From assembly GCA_015143295.1 (NCBI GenBank), contig CM026561.1, positions 39,126,875-39,190,874 of the forward strand: a stretch of 64,000 nucleotides of DNA, written 5' to 3'. Both the position numbers and the translations under genes were made by a program. This DNA comes from Tetracentron sinense (Eukaryota; Streptophyta; Magnoliopsida; Trochodendrales; Trochodendraceae). Positions 10,300 to 21,240 of the stretch are shown here, piece after piece. The notes beneath the pieces are model-generated. The model was given only the letters and a program-made list of their open reading frames with translations. It had not been told where the DNA came from and did no database searches. Positions within the stretch are counted from its first letter, which is position 1. Every line of letters starts with the position of its first letter.

Positions 10300-10404
10300 T
10301 GTGTATATATATATATTGTATTAACTATATACAGTATGCTATAACAATACATAATAATAATAAAAATATATGCCCTGAGCAAAAAAAGAAACAATATATG
10401 TATT

Positions 10405-11950
10405 TGTAGACACCCTGTGTTTGCCCGAGCTCTTCATGTTCTCTTTCTTCTTACTCACACTTTTTCTTCTCCAAGGCAATGTGGGCTTCGTACGATCACC
10501 TTTAAACCCACTCACCCATGTACACCCATTTACAAGCATTCCAATACCATTCGGACCCTTAATTCCAATATAGGGGCATTTTAGTCATTTAGCATCAGAA
10601 GGCGAGACTGGACCTAAGTTAACAATCCAGGATTTTTGTGACCCCAGTTAGACCTTAAGTTAGCCTAAAAAAGATGAAGAAAATCATCCCAAAATCACTC
10701 GGACCAATAATTCTAATATAAGGGTATTTTAGTCATTTGACCATCAAAGGTGAAACTTGACTCAAGTAAATAATCTAGGATCTTTAAAACCCCCGTGGCA
10801 CCATATTTCAGACCATGTCCCTTAGTTGTAGAACCCTCATTTTCAATCTTCTCGTGCTCAAACTTAATAGTGGTATACTTCTCTCTTCCTTAAAACGTTC
10901 ATTAAGGACCCCCTATGACGTGTTTCACCTAATTGGGGCTCTTTGTGAATAATAGGAAAAAGAGGGGTATTCCGTTCATTGTGGGACACATCCTTGTTTT
11001 TGAAAAGCCATTTTATTTTCTTTTTTTTATCATCATTTTATGTGTTTAAATGATGTCTAATCTTTCTAGATTAGAATCGTTATAATGCTCGTTTTTTAAA
11101 CAAATTTTCACCATCATTTTGTGCGTTTTAACAATGTCTAATCTTTCTAGATTAGAGTCGTTATAATGCCCGTTTTTAAACAAAATTTCACCATCATTTT
11201 GTGCGTTTAAACGATGTCTAATCTTTCTAGATTAGAGTCGTTATAATGCCCGTTTTTAAACAAATTTTCACTATCATTTTGTGCGTTTTAACGATATCTA
11301 ATCTTTCTAGACTAGATTCGTTATAATGCCCATTTTTAAACAAATTTTCACCATCATTTTGTGCATTTAAACGATGTCTAATCTTTCTAGATTAGAGTCG
11401 TTATATTGTCCGTTTTTAAACAAATTTTCATCATCATTTTGTGCGTTTAAACGATGTCTAATCTTTCTAGATTAGAGTCGTTATAATGCCCGTTTTTAAA
11501 CAAATTTTCACTATCATTTTGCGCGTTTAAACGATGTCTAATCTTTCTAGATAAGAGTCGTTATAATGCCCGTTTTTAAACAGATTTTCATCATCATTTC
11601 ATGTGTTCTAACGATGTCTAGTCTTTCTAGATTAGAATCGTTAAAATTTTTGAAAATTAGAATTTCATTAATCATCTTCTTTGAGCCAATTTATTAAAGA
11701 TCTTTTAGGGAATTTTGAAATCATAGGTTACCGTCTTTGGACGGGTGATTTGGGGTGCCTAACATCTTCCCCCAATCACAATAGAACCTCTCTTCCTGGG
11801 ATCTCATCTTGGTTTCGCATTGATTTTATTTAAAAAAGAATTTCCGTGACCAATCACACCATAACTCGATGATTGGTGGCGACTCAAAGTTTCTTTTTCT
11901 TTAAAAATATTTTTCGAAAAATAAAAAAGGAAATGGGTCGCTATCGCACA
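10405..11950 (+). mobile_element. Solo LTR of a Ty3-gypsy-type retrotransposon
   Basis: A 1546-bp LTR starting TGTAGACACCC and ending TCGCACA, flanked on both sides by the 5-bp repeat GTATT (10400-10404 and 11951-11955). No internal region is present, so it is a solo LTR left by recombination between two LTRs. The GGTGGCGACTC block near the 3' end resembles Tat/Ogre-type Ty3-gypsy LTRs; that family call is an inference. It carries an 80-bp tandem array in its 3' half. The perfect target duplication suggests modest age. Confidence 0.8.
11018..11650 (+). repeat. 80-bp tandem repeat array inside the solo LTR
   Basis: Eight copies, seen from TCTTTCTAG at 11061, 11142, 11222, 11302, 11382, 11462, 11542 and 11622. 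The spacing is 80 bp (81 for the first). Each unit includes the imperfect inverted repeat CTAATC-TTTCTA-GATTAG and a GTCGTTATAATGCCCG block. Confidence 0.95.
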
Positions 11951-12256
11951 GTATTATAACCTTATATTATACTTTCTTTTTTTGCTAGGGCATATATAAT
12001 AATATAACCTTATATTATACCATCATATACTACTAGCAGAATGCATGTGCTATGCACGTGAGTGTCCAATCCTGATGATTAAAAAAAATTGAGCAATTGA
12101 GAGTCTTGAAGCATGAATTGAATAAATTTGATATTCAATACATTAACATAATTTGAAATTTTTATATGAATCTCAAAATGTATAACATAGTAATAAATAA
12201 CTCCTAGAGTAGGGATAGCACTACTCTTAAAGCTTTCAAAATAAAAGTCCAAATTA

Positions 12257-13062
12257 TACTGTCCACACTCATTGCATCTGTGAACGGCCAACTGAACAAA
12301 AACCCCATGATCAGAAATTCGATCAAAATAGCATATTTAAGAAATTTAAGCATTTGGCCCAATCCAAACAGATCCAAAACATCATTTGGACCCTCGAAAT
12401 AAATGAAATCATGAATGTTGGTCTGATAGTACATAAGTAGCAACTGGACTATAATTCCCATCTCTTCAAATAAAAAATGTACATCAATTACAACTCTATC
12501 AATAAATCATCTCTATCAATAAATCATACAAAATATACTTCAAAATTATTGAGAATCATCAACCAAATTCCTTTACGTTGTCCTTTACTTTGCCTGAGCG
12601 TATCTACTAATATTAAAACTCTGATACTGGATATGCCATTGCAAGAGCCAGATTATGCTCCTTAAACTTGGCGAAAACCACTTACAGTGCAAAAAAACAC
12701 AATTTTATCTCTGTAAACATCATATCAACTACCCCTATTTGTTATTTGAAAAATATGCATAAAACCGACATTTACACACTGTTTGGAACAATTGACTACC
12801 CACCCTATAAATATATGGAAAAATGCCACTAAATTCTCGAAATCAAACCAAAAATTGAGAATTAAGATTCAATCAAAAGCAACTCAAAACACACATAGCA
12901 TACAGATATTGAAGACTCCATATATCAAAAAAAATCTGTAAAAAAATAAAAAGAAAAGAAGATCTGACCAGTGGAACCTGAACATGCTGATTGAGTTATC
13001 CTGGCCTAACCTCCTCTAATTGCGCTTGATCCTTATTAAGCTTCACATAACGCGATTGCATG
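12257..13062 (-). pseudogene. Captured fragment of a PLAC8 / cell number regulator 6-like gene
   Basis: On -, a piece near 13061-12967 reads MQSRYVKLNKDQAQLEEVRP then G, a TAA, and LNQHVQVPLV. About 680 bp further on, after the acceptor TTTGTTCAG, a second piece at about 12281-12257 reads LAVHRCNECGQ. In plant CNR6/MCAC-like PLAC8 proteins these two motifs are adjacent (QSRYVKL.KDQA, PGELNQP, VPQL, CNECGQ). I infer exon 1, an intron and the first bases of exon 2. The PLAC8 domain proper is absent and the usual Glu codon before LNQ is a stop, so it is a nonfunctional captured fragment. The family was recognised from memory of its motifs. Confidence 0.7.
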
Positions 13063-13322
13063 GTCCCTTCTTAAGCTTCACCTATAGATTTTAGTGATAT
13101 TCAACAAAAAAATGTATGCAAAAACTGTAAATAATTCAAAGAAAAATTTGTTTTTAATCAAATAGGAAAATAGAGCAAAAAAACAGAAGAGAGAAGCATA
13201 CATTTCCTCTAAAACCAATTATGGAAAAGCAAGCTTCGATATGTACTGACGCTGCTCTTTCAATAAGGATCTAAAATTCAACAAACCTCTATTGTCAAAC
13301 AAAATTGAAACACATAAACCCA

Positions 13323-13329
<7 letters not shown>

Positions 13330-13359
<30 letters not shown>
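13330..13359. repeat. (TA)n microsatellite
   Basis: About 15 AT dinucleotides following an A-run, inside the minus-oriented Helitron. Confidence 0.9.
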
Positions 13360-13362
<3 letters not shown>

Positions 13363-13847
13363 AACAACCCTACTAACCCCGAGTGATCGTATTGAGACTG
13401 AATCCTCCTTTGAAGTTATTAGAATTTGAACCTCGCCGATGACAGCTCCTCCATTTTTCCTATTTCTCCACTAAGTTTCGATCTTAAACTCGCAAGCACT
13501 TCTGTAGCCCCGATCTCAAACTGGTAAAATAAATTTTGAAAATAATAGACCCAAATATTCAAACTTTTGAAATTGACCCTAAATGGGAATCAATGAGGTG
13601 GGGGTGGTTAGAGAGAGAGAAAAGGGGGAGGGGGGGAGTGGGGTGGTTAAAAATTGAGTTTGGAGGGAGAGACATGTGTTAGGTGGTTAAAGATAACATG
13701 AATTCTCTTTGTTTTAGTTATACTTAAAAGTACATCAATATCCCTAACTAACTGATTTTATGGAGTAATATGATAAAATAATTTTAGGGTGTTTTGGTAA
13801 GAAAAGTTAATTAACACTATCCCTCCTTCTGTCATTATAATAGTAGA

Positions 13848-14880
13848 AATATACTAAAGAAATAGGGATGTCAACGTGGCACCCCTATTTGATCTTTTTT
13901 TTATGTTTTTGTTGTCACATCACTCAATCTTATCTACCTCATTTATTTCTCCCAAAGTAGTTAAGACAACCATAAAGGTTTAGTTAAAGACAAAGCTAGG
14001 AAACAAGGAATTAATTTCATTTATTTCTAAACGTTCCATCTTCCAACCATAGTGGGATGTTTCGTCTTCCAACACAGTTGAAGCTTCTGTGCTAGAGAAA
14101 GCCCCCCCCCCCCCCCCCCCCCCCCTTCTCTCACTCTTTGTAGCAGCTTAGACCCAAGCCCTTTCTCTTTCATTTCCAGTGTTTTAAATCTAAGAAGGAA
14201 GCAAACATGGTTGGATGTTAAAAGCATCAAAACTTATTTTCCTCTCTTCGGTGTCTTATTCTCTCTCTCCATTTCTGTATCTTAGTTTTTAGATTTTCAC
14301 TCATTTGAGTTTTCATTTATGTCTTTGTAGTTATCTGAACCTGTTTATTGCTTGGTCGAATCACAAGGCCCATTATAAATGCAACGACTCAAAAGGATGA
14401 TAGGCGAGTAAGCAAGTCAATAGCTGTCGCTCGGATCTAGGGATGTTCATCATAACCTACACCGTCGAGGACAAGAATCCTCTCCCTACGTACCCACCGA
14501 GCAATCCTAGAGGTGGAGCTCTTGCAGTTATTGGCGTTTCCTGAAGATTCAGTTGCTTTTCTTACTGGGTTTTGCTATTTTGATGGTTTCCTCAAAACTG
14601 ATTACCTTTAATTTACATTTTCTTTTATGCAAAGAGGTTGAGTGCAGAAATTTGACTTACAAGGCATCTCTTAATTATAGGTTACTTTATCTACGAATGT
14701 GATCTAGGATGGAAGCATACAATCTCAAGTTTCTACTTTCAATCTCTTTCTTCTGCTGAATGCAACGAGTTTATTCAAGTGTCATCTATTTTCAATTATA
14801 AGATCTAAATCTGTTTTGCTCATCTTCTAATTAATATATATATATATATATAATTTTTTTCCCATGCATCGCACAGGGGT
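13848..14880. other. No gene seen; contains a 24-C homopolymer and (TA)n
   Basis: No supported coding region. The stretch holds a pure run of 24 C (14102-14125) in a pyrimidine-rich context and a (TA)n tract near 14834-14852. A CTAG-ending segment near 14880 could be another decayed Helitron end. Confidence 0.4.
14102..14125. repeat. Poly(C) tract, 24 bases
   Basis: An uninterrupted run of 24 C between GAAAG and TTCTCTCAC. Long C/G homopolymers are rare in plant DNA; the exact length may be an assembly artefact. Confidence 0.9.
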
Positions 14881-14974
14881 GTTGCTAGTAGTGTACTAAT
14901 ACAATTATATAATGCAGCAATACATATAATTGTGTAACTTAACTATGTCATATAGCAGTTTTAGTATACTATAT

Positions 14975-15090
14975 ATTACACATTACATTGTTATTGTTAT
15001 TATAGTAATATCAGTTATAGCATAATATATGGTATACACTATAACATATACTTGATTGTAATATAAGTATTATATATTACACATTACATT
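14975..15090. repeat. Dispersed repeat shared with 26860-26960
   Basis: An AT-rich block (ACACATTACATTGTTATTG, then ATATATGGTATACACTATAA) is nearly repeated at 26863-26957. Family unknown. Confidence 0.5.
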
Positions 15091-15524
15091 GTAATTTCAT
15101 GCACCCATACATGAAAACTATGGGTTGTCTGTTGAATGGGCAATGGGTCATGGGCTATAGGTTTTGGGTATAGAAAATTATAGGGTGCTTTTGGTTAAAG
15201 GTTTTGGGTTATTTTATAAAAATGGGTTATGGATATCTTTTATAAAAAGAGGTCGGGGGTCATTTTGGTCAAAACATTGAGGGGCATTTTGGTTATAAAA
15301 AATATGCTTTAGTTATTTTGAAAATGGTATTTTTGAATAAATCCTAGGCACTTCAAAGCCTTAAAAGTAGGACAATTTCGAATCTGTGTTCACACCCTTT
15401 ACCTGGAACCTTTTCCAAGGTTGAAGATTGGCACTAACACTAACACTTGACAGAGAAAATATCACACCAAATATTACTTTTATAAAAAATAAAAAAATCT
15501 TAATATTTTTCATTATTCCCACAC

Positions 15525-15915
15525 GAGTCAAAATCATCTCCGGTGATAACTGGATTTGGCAAATCTGGTTATCACCCCTAGAGGTCACCACGTGTCTCCT
15601 TTGACACCCCTTAACCGTGGGTAAGGTTCACCCACCCATAGGGTTCACCCAACTATTTTTGGTTTTTTTTTTAATATTAATTCTTTTTTTTAAAATTAAA
15701 AAAATGTTTTTAATATTAAAAAAATCTAAAAACAGTTTTTAAATTTTAAAAAAAGAAGTAATATTTTTATAAAAAAAAACAAAAATTGGTGGGTGAACCC
15801 TAGGGGTGGGTGAACCTTACCCACGGTTAAGGGGTGTCATAGGAGACACATGGCAACCTCTAGGGGTGATAACCGGATTTGTCAAATCCGGTTATCACAG
15901 TAGATGATTTGGTGA
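15525..15915. repeat. Foldback MITE with about 130-bp arms
   Basis: The left arm (GTGATAACTGGATTTGGCAA, then the CCCCTAGAGG block and ACACCCCTTAACCGTGGGTA) is mirrored by the right arm ending near 15902. The AT-rich loop is about 120 bp. The arm module (gene-sense CACGTGTC-CTTTTGACACCCCTTAACCGTGG) is the one that recurs in the 25-27, 36-37 and 41-43 kb clusters. Exact ends and target duplication are unclear. Confidence 0.65.
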
Positions 15916-15942
15916 GTTGAGGGTTCCACAAGAAGAAGAAGT

Positions 15943-16352
15943 AATGCCAGAGGCATGCGAAGATAACTTTTCTGAAATTCCTAAACTACCCTTATATAAA
16001 AACAAAAAATTGATTTCATATTTTACTTTAATTTCCAAACTACTCCTTGCATTTGATTTAATGTTTTACTTTAATTCCCAAACTAACCCTTGCTCATCTA
16101 TCTATTTAGAATTACAACTAATCGCAATTGAACTAGGTGAGAGTTCAATTGCACCCACGGGTTAACACGTGTCCCTTTATACTCATATTAATTGTGATTA
16201 ACTCCTTCCCCTCGCTCTCACGTGCCTCGCACGTGCCACTAGTGAGTTTAATTGCACCCGCGGGATAACACGTGTCCCTTTTAACTCTTATTAATTGTGG
16301 TTAACTCCTTCCCCTTCATCTCGAGTGCATCGCACGTGCCACCCGGTAGTTA
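15943..16352 (+). mobile_element. Helitron remnant with two 3' ends in tandem
   Basis: The body starts AATGCCAGAGGCATGCG (the 5' TC terminus is replaced) and has a CACGTGC-CTC-GCACGTG hairpin with CTAG near 16238-16242. A second copy of the 3' terminal part, from AATTGCACCCGCGGG on, ends near 16352 (GGTAG in place of CTAG). The same double-ended layout occurs at 40140-40676. Confidence 0.5.
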
Positions 16353-16397
16353 TGAATGAACAAGAGCCCAGACGCAGACGCAGTCAAACATGTTCTC

Positions 16398-16689
16398 TTA
16401 TTCAACATTGATGGGATCGTGTCTCCGGGAAACAGAGTTGTCATCCGCAGAAGAATTTGAGCGTCCATAAGATCTTAACCTAGCACTAATGCTCCCTTCT
16501 TCCTCCATTACCAGACCAGCTGATATTCTTCTATTGATGCTTATACTTTTCTTTAGGGATTGTAGAGCTCGCCCCCCATATGGAGTTAAGAGCCAGCATG
16601 ATCCTCATCCGTAGCCTGTACATGACCCCTATCCGTCTTCTGTTTACTCGAAAACCTTTTGTTTGATGCCATCTCCGTCCATCACCCAT
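16398..16689 (-). pseudogene. Small basic plant protein gene, frameshifted
   Basis: From ATG at 16687-16689 on - the frame reads MGDGRRWHQTKGFRVNRRRI then GVMYRLRMRIMLALNS. A second frame continues YGGRALQSLKKSI, LVMEEEG and LRSYGRSNSSADD down to TAA at 16398-16400. Both halves fit a family of about 100-residue plant proteins with a KGFRLNRRR.SV..LR start and a YG.AL.SLK / GRSNSF end. The 292-nt span is not a multiple of three. The linker expected before YGG is short, so at least one indel separates the halves. I know no function for this family. It is a host gene relic, possibly a young one. Confidence 0.55.
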
Positions 16690-17036
16690 TGCTTCACTAA
16701 ACAATTCTTCTTTCTTTCCTTTACTTTATGTTTCTTAGCCGGTGACGTTTTATGAGTGTGTCCAAAGAAGAAGAAAAAGAATATATGGTGAGTTTAATGG
16801 ATTACAAACTAAATAGGAAACCCAACATCAACATATATGGCAAGTGTATCGAAAAAAAAAGAATATATAGATCAGAAAAAAGAAGAATGTATAGAAAGAG
16901 ATTAATAAAGAAACGGAACCTAAATGATAAGTCATTAAGTTTATATACAATGTGGACATGGGACATCGACTTTCAAATCGACAATTCTGAGAGTTGGAAC
17001 GCTTGTTCCAACTTTTGACATAGGTCATAAGACAAT

Positions 17037-17834
17037 ATGTTGCTGAAGGTCCTTGTTTTCTTAATGAATTCTTTTGCTTATAGCACGGATCCAACTGGAA
17101 GGGCATCAAGGGACCTCGTGGCGAGACTAGTATGCTTTTTTGCGCTGCCATCTTTTGAATTACTTGTGTCATGGATTTGGATCCGCCACCACCTGATAGG
17201 CCATCGAGCAAGTACCCTCATTGCGGAATTCCTAGTTATTTTTGCATACCTTGTAGCAGCCTTCAACTTTTGTAGAGGTATTTTGGAGTTTTCTGGTTTT
17301 AATGGTCCTTGTCCACCACCATGTGGCTACTACTCGTTGAAGACAATGATGCTTAAGTACGTTTCCCTCTTTATGCATTTTTATGCTGCCATGTTTTGCT
17401 TTGTTTATAGCAGGGCCGATCAACCTCACCATGAAATTCGTATGCTTTTTGGCATATCCCCATTATCATTCTCCAACATTCATAGAGGTTTCTTGACATG
17501 GCTTGATGTGCCTATGCCTGGTGGCAGATGTACATCATGTTGCTGCTCTCAGAAGACGGTGTTGCTCAAGTCTGTTGCTTTCTATATGCATTGTTATGTT
17601 GCAATGTTCAACTTAATTATTGATGCTAGTAGCCTGCTTTCACCCGAAAGCCGATTGGGGAAGAACCCCATGATGATATTAGTGTCTGAATTTGCATTCT
17701 TATTATCGCAGTTCCTCTTTTCTAGAGATCTCATGGAATGGTTGGATGAAAAACTGCGTGGTAAAGAAGACAGGAAGAGAGGCAGTCTATCATGTCTCTG
17801 CTCGAGAGAGAGAGAGAGAGAGAGAGAGAGCTAA
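17037..17834 (+). CDS. Membrane protein of unknown function with internal duplication
   Basis: An intronless 265-codon open frame, by far the longest uninterrupted frame outside the raffinose-family gene. It has several hydrophobic segments (LVARLVCFFALPSFELLVSW, LIAEFLVIFAYLVAAF, VSLFMHFYAAMFCFVY, VAFYMHCYVAMFNLII, MILVSEFAFLLSQFLF), suggesting five or six membrane spans. Two halves repeat the order RGxL...P...C...KTxxLKxVxxxMHxYxAMF (about residues 79-118 and 151-193). The C-terminus runs into an AG microsatellite and reads RERERERES. I do not recognise the family. The start codon is the first ATG of the frame; no promoter is obvious, and a missing upstream exon cannot be excluded. Confidence 0.55.
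   Translation: MLLKVLVFLMNSFAYSTDPTGRASRDLVARLVCFFALPSFELLVSWIWIRHHLIGHRASTLIAEFLVIFAYLVAAFNFCRGILEFSGFNGPCPPPCGYYSLKTMMLKYVSLFMHFYAAMFCFVYSRADQPHHEIRMLFGISPLSFSNIHRGFLTWLDVPMPGGRCTSCCCSQKTVLLKSVAFYMHCYVAMFNLIIDASSLLSPESRLGKNPMMILVSEFAFLLSQFLFSRDLMEWLDEKLRGKEDRKRGSLSCLCSRERERERES
17804..17831. repeat. (GA)n microsatellite
   Basis: About 13 GA units overlapping the 3' end of the membrane-protein frame. Confidence 0.9.
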
Positions 17835-17839
17835 CTGAC

Positions 17840-20337
17840 GAGCTTTTTGTTTTTGTTTTTGTTTTTTTCCATCTTTATGTGATTCTTACTTAAACACGTG
17901 ATGCAATGCATGGGATCTTTTTTGTTTTCGTTCTTAATGGATTCTGATTTTGAATGAGCTTTTGCTTTTGCTTTTCTTTTTTTTTTCTTTTTTTTTGCGA
18001 TAGTCCTGAACCAACCAATAGAGGTGAAAGTATTGGAGATTAAAATTCCTTGGATTCTAGATTAAAAACAGTGCAGAAGAGTTGAAGAATCTCCAAAACC
18101 ATAGATTTTACAATCCCCTTTTTACATTACAACAATGGCAATCTCATAATTACATGTGTTGCAAAATTACCCCTGCCATTTTCAATAATCACAAATGTGT
18201 CATGGCCTTAGTGTAAAAAGCTAACATGTTGTGATGCTTTATGGCAATTTTAACATCACAGTGGATGTATTATTTGAGAAAACTAAGTTGTGCAGCCCCA
18301 ATCAGTCCAACATGTATCCATAAAAACATCGTTATAAAAGATCCTCTAGCATTTGCAAGCTTTCCAAAGGCTCCTCTCTCCTTAACTCTATTTCAATTCA
18401 CAAAAACACCCATAGGATCCATTTAGAATCATCCGGGAACCTATTTCAACACTAAAACCCCTTCTTAGAATCATTTCAAACTCAATTAGTTAACCATAAA
18501 ACATGACATGGAGGAGCAGAAAAGTTGAGTTATGTTTGGGGTTGGTCTTAGCATCATGTTGGTAGTTGGTACTAATTTCTCAGAAACAAAACTTGGGTTA
18601 CAGATCTTCCACCCAACACTACTTTTCTTTGGCCCAAAGATCGCCTTGAAAATGTCATTTCCAGCGCCGGAGAGTGTCAAATACCTTCCACCTTGGCGGA
18701 GAGGAGGTCTCCACCTCTCTGTGCCTAAAAAATGGGTTCGTCTGCATTGTTCTTGGGAGATTATAAGCAATGAGTTTTTGTCATCCGGCTGTTGTAACGA
18801 TGGATAGGAAAGACACAATTTATGAAGATTCACACAATATATTCCCATCCCTCTAAGGAAAATCGTGCAAAAATACGATCGGAAGCTCTTTACACCGAAA
18901 CAACCTTTTTGTTCTTCATCTACCATGGTGGAATTGTCGTCCATGGCCGGCTGTTCCGGCAATACTCGTAGGGGTTAGAAGACTGATTAGTGGTGGTTCT
19001 TCACCTAAACTAATCAAGATTAAAACGTTTTCATTGATTGACATAATAGCAGTGAGGAAGCAAAGTAGCAAGGAAGAAAAGTTACATAATAAAAGTTATT
19101 CTTTACAGCCCTGACTCTCCTTAAGCTATTAAGTATTAACAAACAAACTCGCTCACAAGGCTGATTGACGATGGAATCAATATTGGATCTTCCAAGAAAT
19201 CTAAAATTGGTTCTTGGTGTTCTACAATTTGTGAATCACCTTTGGTTGAACACAGATTTGCAGAAGCTGTAGTTACACGAAGACGAAGAATCACAAGAAG
19301 AAAAAGATTAAGAAGATACCGGGGTCGGTGATCTATCGCCGGCAACCTCTCACTGTACAACGTAGCAGATGGGGACGCAGAGAGATGCGATGGAGAAGTA
19401 ATATTGTGAAGAGGGGTTTTTAAGAAGACCCCTCAGAATCAGTACCCCCCACAGTCTTAACAGAGCGGCTCCCGGCCAACGCAGTCATTGCCCCCACACT
19501 ATAACCATAAAATGAGGTGGGATGAAGAAGAAAGAGGAGATGTGAGATGTGAGATGTGAGAGACATAGAGGGGTGAATCAGGAGAGAAGAAGCGAGAATG
19601 TTGAAGATGCAATGGTATGAGGAAGAAAAGATGGAGATGAAGGGTTAATGAGTTACACGGATCTTTTCTTTGTCGGGAGATGGAAAGCCTCTTCAAGGAG
19701 GCTTTCTTTGGAAACGTCTCTTTGTTTAATTGGAAAATGAGGAGCCCTCCTCTTTGTATGAATGTAGTTAATTACATGTGTGGACCAATTAGAGAAAGTA
19801 AGTACTTTGTTAATAAAACTAACTGATGACATGACAGCATATGTGAAGGGAAAAATGAGGGAAAAGCCTCAGGAAAGTGCCACAGGATGGAAAAAAAATG
19901 GTTAGTGAATTAATTTCTGGGAGGAATTAAGAATGGTAAAATTAATGGATTTTGCTAGTCCCAGTCGCAAATCTTCCAAAGACGCCACTAGGGTCATACA
20001 AATGTCAAACTTGTTTTGAATTTTGTTTTTTCAACCATTAAAATAATGAAAGATCTCCAAGTGTTTAGCTCCTCTTGTGTCTATGGAAAAATTCAGAGTA
20101 AATGCGATTGGCGCTAGCACTCCTCAAAAATAATTAGTGAACTCATCATGTGGCTCTTTACTTAGGAAGAAAAAAATAGTTAGTGAATTAATTAGCAGGA
20201 ACATGCCAATATTTTATTGATCAACTAATGAAAGTTTGTCATATCAACACACATGTGGCATCAACTTGAAGAGAGAAGGGAGAGAATTAAGATATGTCAA
20301 ATGGAACCAACCGGCATATAGAATTAGTATAGAAGTG
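17840..20337. other. No supported gene; possible transcribed remnants
   Basis: A 158-codon frame on - (18486-18962) and a 74-codon frame on - (19136-19360) have somewhat coding-like composition, but I recognise no domain, splice pattern or family. The rest is AT-rich spacer. Confidence 0.3.

Positions 20338-20379
<42 letters not shown>
20338..20379. repeat. (TAGA)n microsatellite
   Basis: About ten and a half tandem TAGA units, uninterrupted. Confidence 0.95.
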
Positions 20380-20679
20380 CATTAACGTCACAAAGGTTTG
20401 AAATACCAAAAATTTCAGCGAATATGGAACCCTAACCAAAAATGAAATTTCAATAATTCTCTTTTTATTAATATTTTTAATGATAAAAAAAAATCATCTT
20501 AAAATTTTACAAAATTTAGAGCCGAAATAAATTATTTTTTTATTAATTGTTGTGTCCTTCTCTCTTTCTTTTAATTAACTATCCCCTAAAAAATATTAAA
20601 TCACTCTTATATTTAGTTGAATGATATTCCATAACTAAGAATGTTATTGTTCACCCAAACTAATGAACTAAGGCAGCGT

Positions 20680-21240
20680 TCATTAAGTTGTCAATGGGCC
20701 ATATCAGGCCGCCCTTAGTTAGGCCCAACTTTAAATGGGCCTCATAAATAGGCCCGATCCCTAACCCTCCTCTTTCCTAGCCCTTCAAGGGCTTGGATTG
20801 ACTAGACCCTAACCTTGCCCTCAAGGGTTAGGGCAAGGCAGGGTCACAGGGCGAGAAAGAAAAGAGGATTTTTTTTTTCTCATTCGAGATGACGTTTTTT
20901 CTACATTGAATGCCAATCCAACAGATTATTTAGTTGAAATTATATAAAATGAAATACAATACGTATAAAAGTGAAGTAAAACAAATATAATAATAAAACT
21001 AGATAAAATTGAATTCATCGTGACAACAAACTAAGGTTGTAGTCAAAGTGTTAAGGTTTTAAGGGGTTAGGATTAGAATTTAAGGGGCTTGAGTTATGGT
21101 AGGGACGTCAAAGGGCAGAACCCTAACCCTCCCCTTACTTATAAGGACAAAACCCTAACCTTGCCCTAGCCCTTCAAGAGCCTGAAGTAACTAGGCCCTA
21201 GCCCTACCCTCAAGGGAAGGGCAAGGTACCATTATAAAGT
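20680..21240. repeat. Fragments of a hAT-type MITE (GGGCCTAGCCC family)
   Basis: Two stretches (20686-20860 and 21100-21235) carry the AACCCTAACCCT / TAGGCCCTAGCCCTACCCTC blocks. These also occur in the complete hAT MITE at 41878-42449. The ends are incomplete here. Confidence 0.45.

Larger units (their letters stand above)
12033..13847 (-). mobile_element. Helitron (minus orientation) carrying a captured gene fragment
   Basis: On - it starts TCTACTATTATAATGACAGA (13847 downward) and ends with the hairpin CACGTGC-ATA-GCACATG followed by CTAG (12036-12033) and T. This is the terminus type of the other Helitrons here, though the base before the 5' end is T and not A. At 1815 bp it is longer than its relatives and includes a (TA)n tract (13330-13359). 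It also holds two exon pieces of a PLAC8/cell-number-regulator gene. No Rep/helicase coding is seen, so it is non-autonomous. Confidence 0.65.

Noticed and set aside
11018-11650. Regular 80-bp repeat array that could look like a CRISPR array
   Set aside because: Whole 80-bp units are conserved with no variable spacers, it lies inside a plant solo LTR, and no cas-like genes exist.
16828-17211. 127-codon frame on - strand
   Set aside because: It is antisense to the start of the membrane-protein frame and contains low-complexity Gly and Phe runs; no family signal.
18486-18962. 158-codon frame on - strand
   Set aside because: No recognisable domain or splice structure and ordinary codon composition; kept only as an unsupported possibility.
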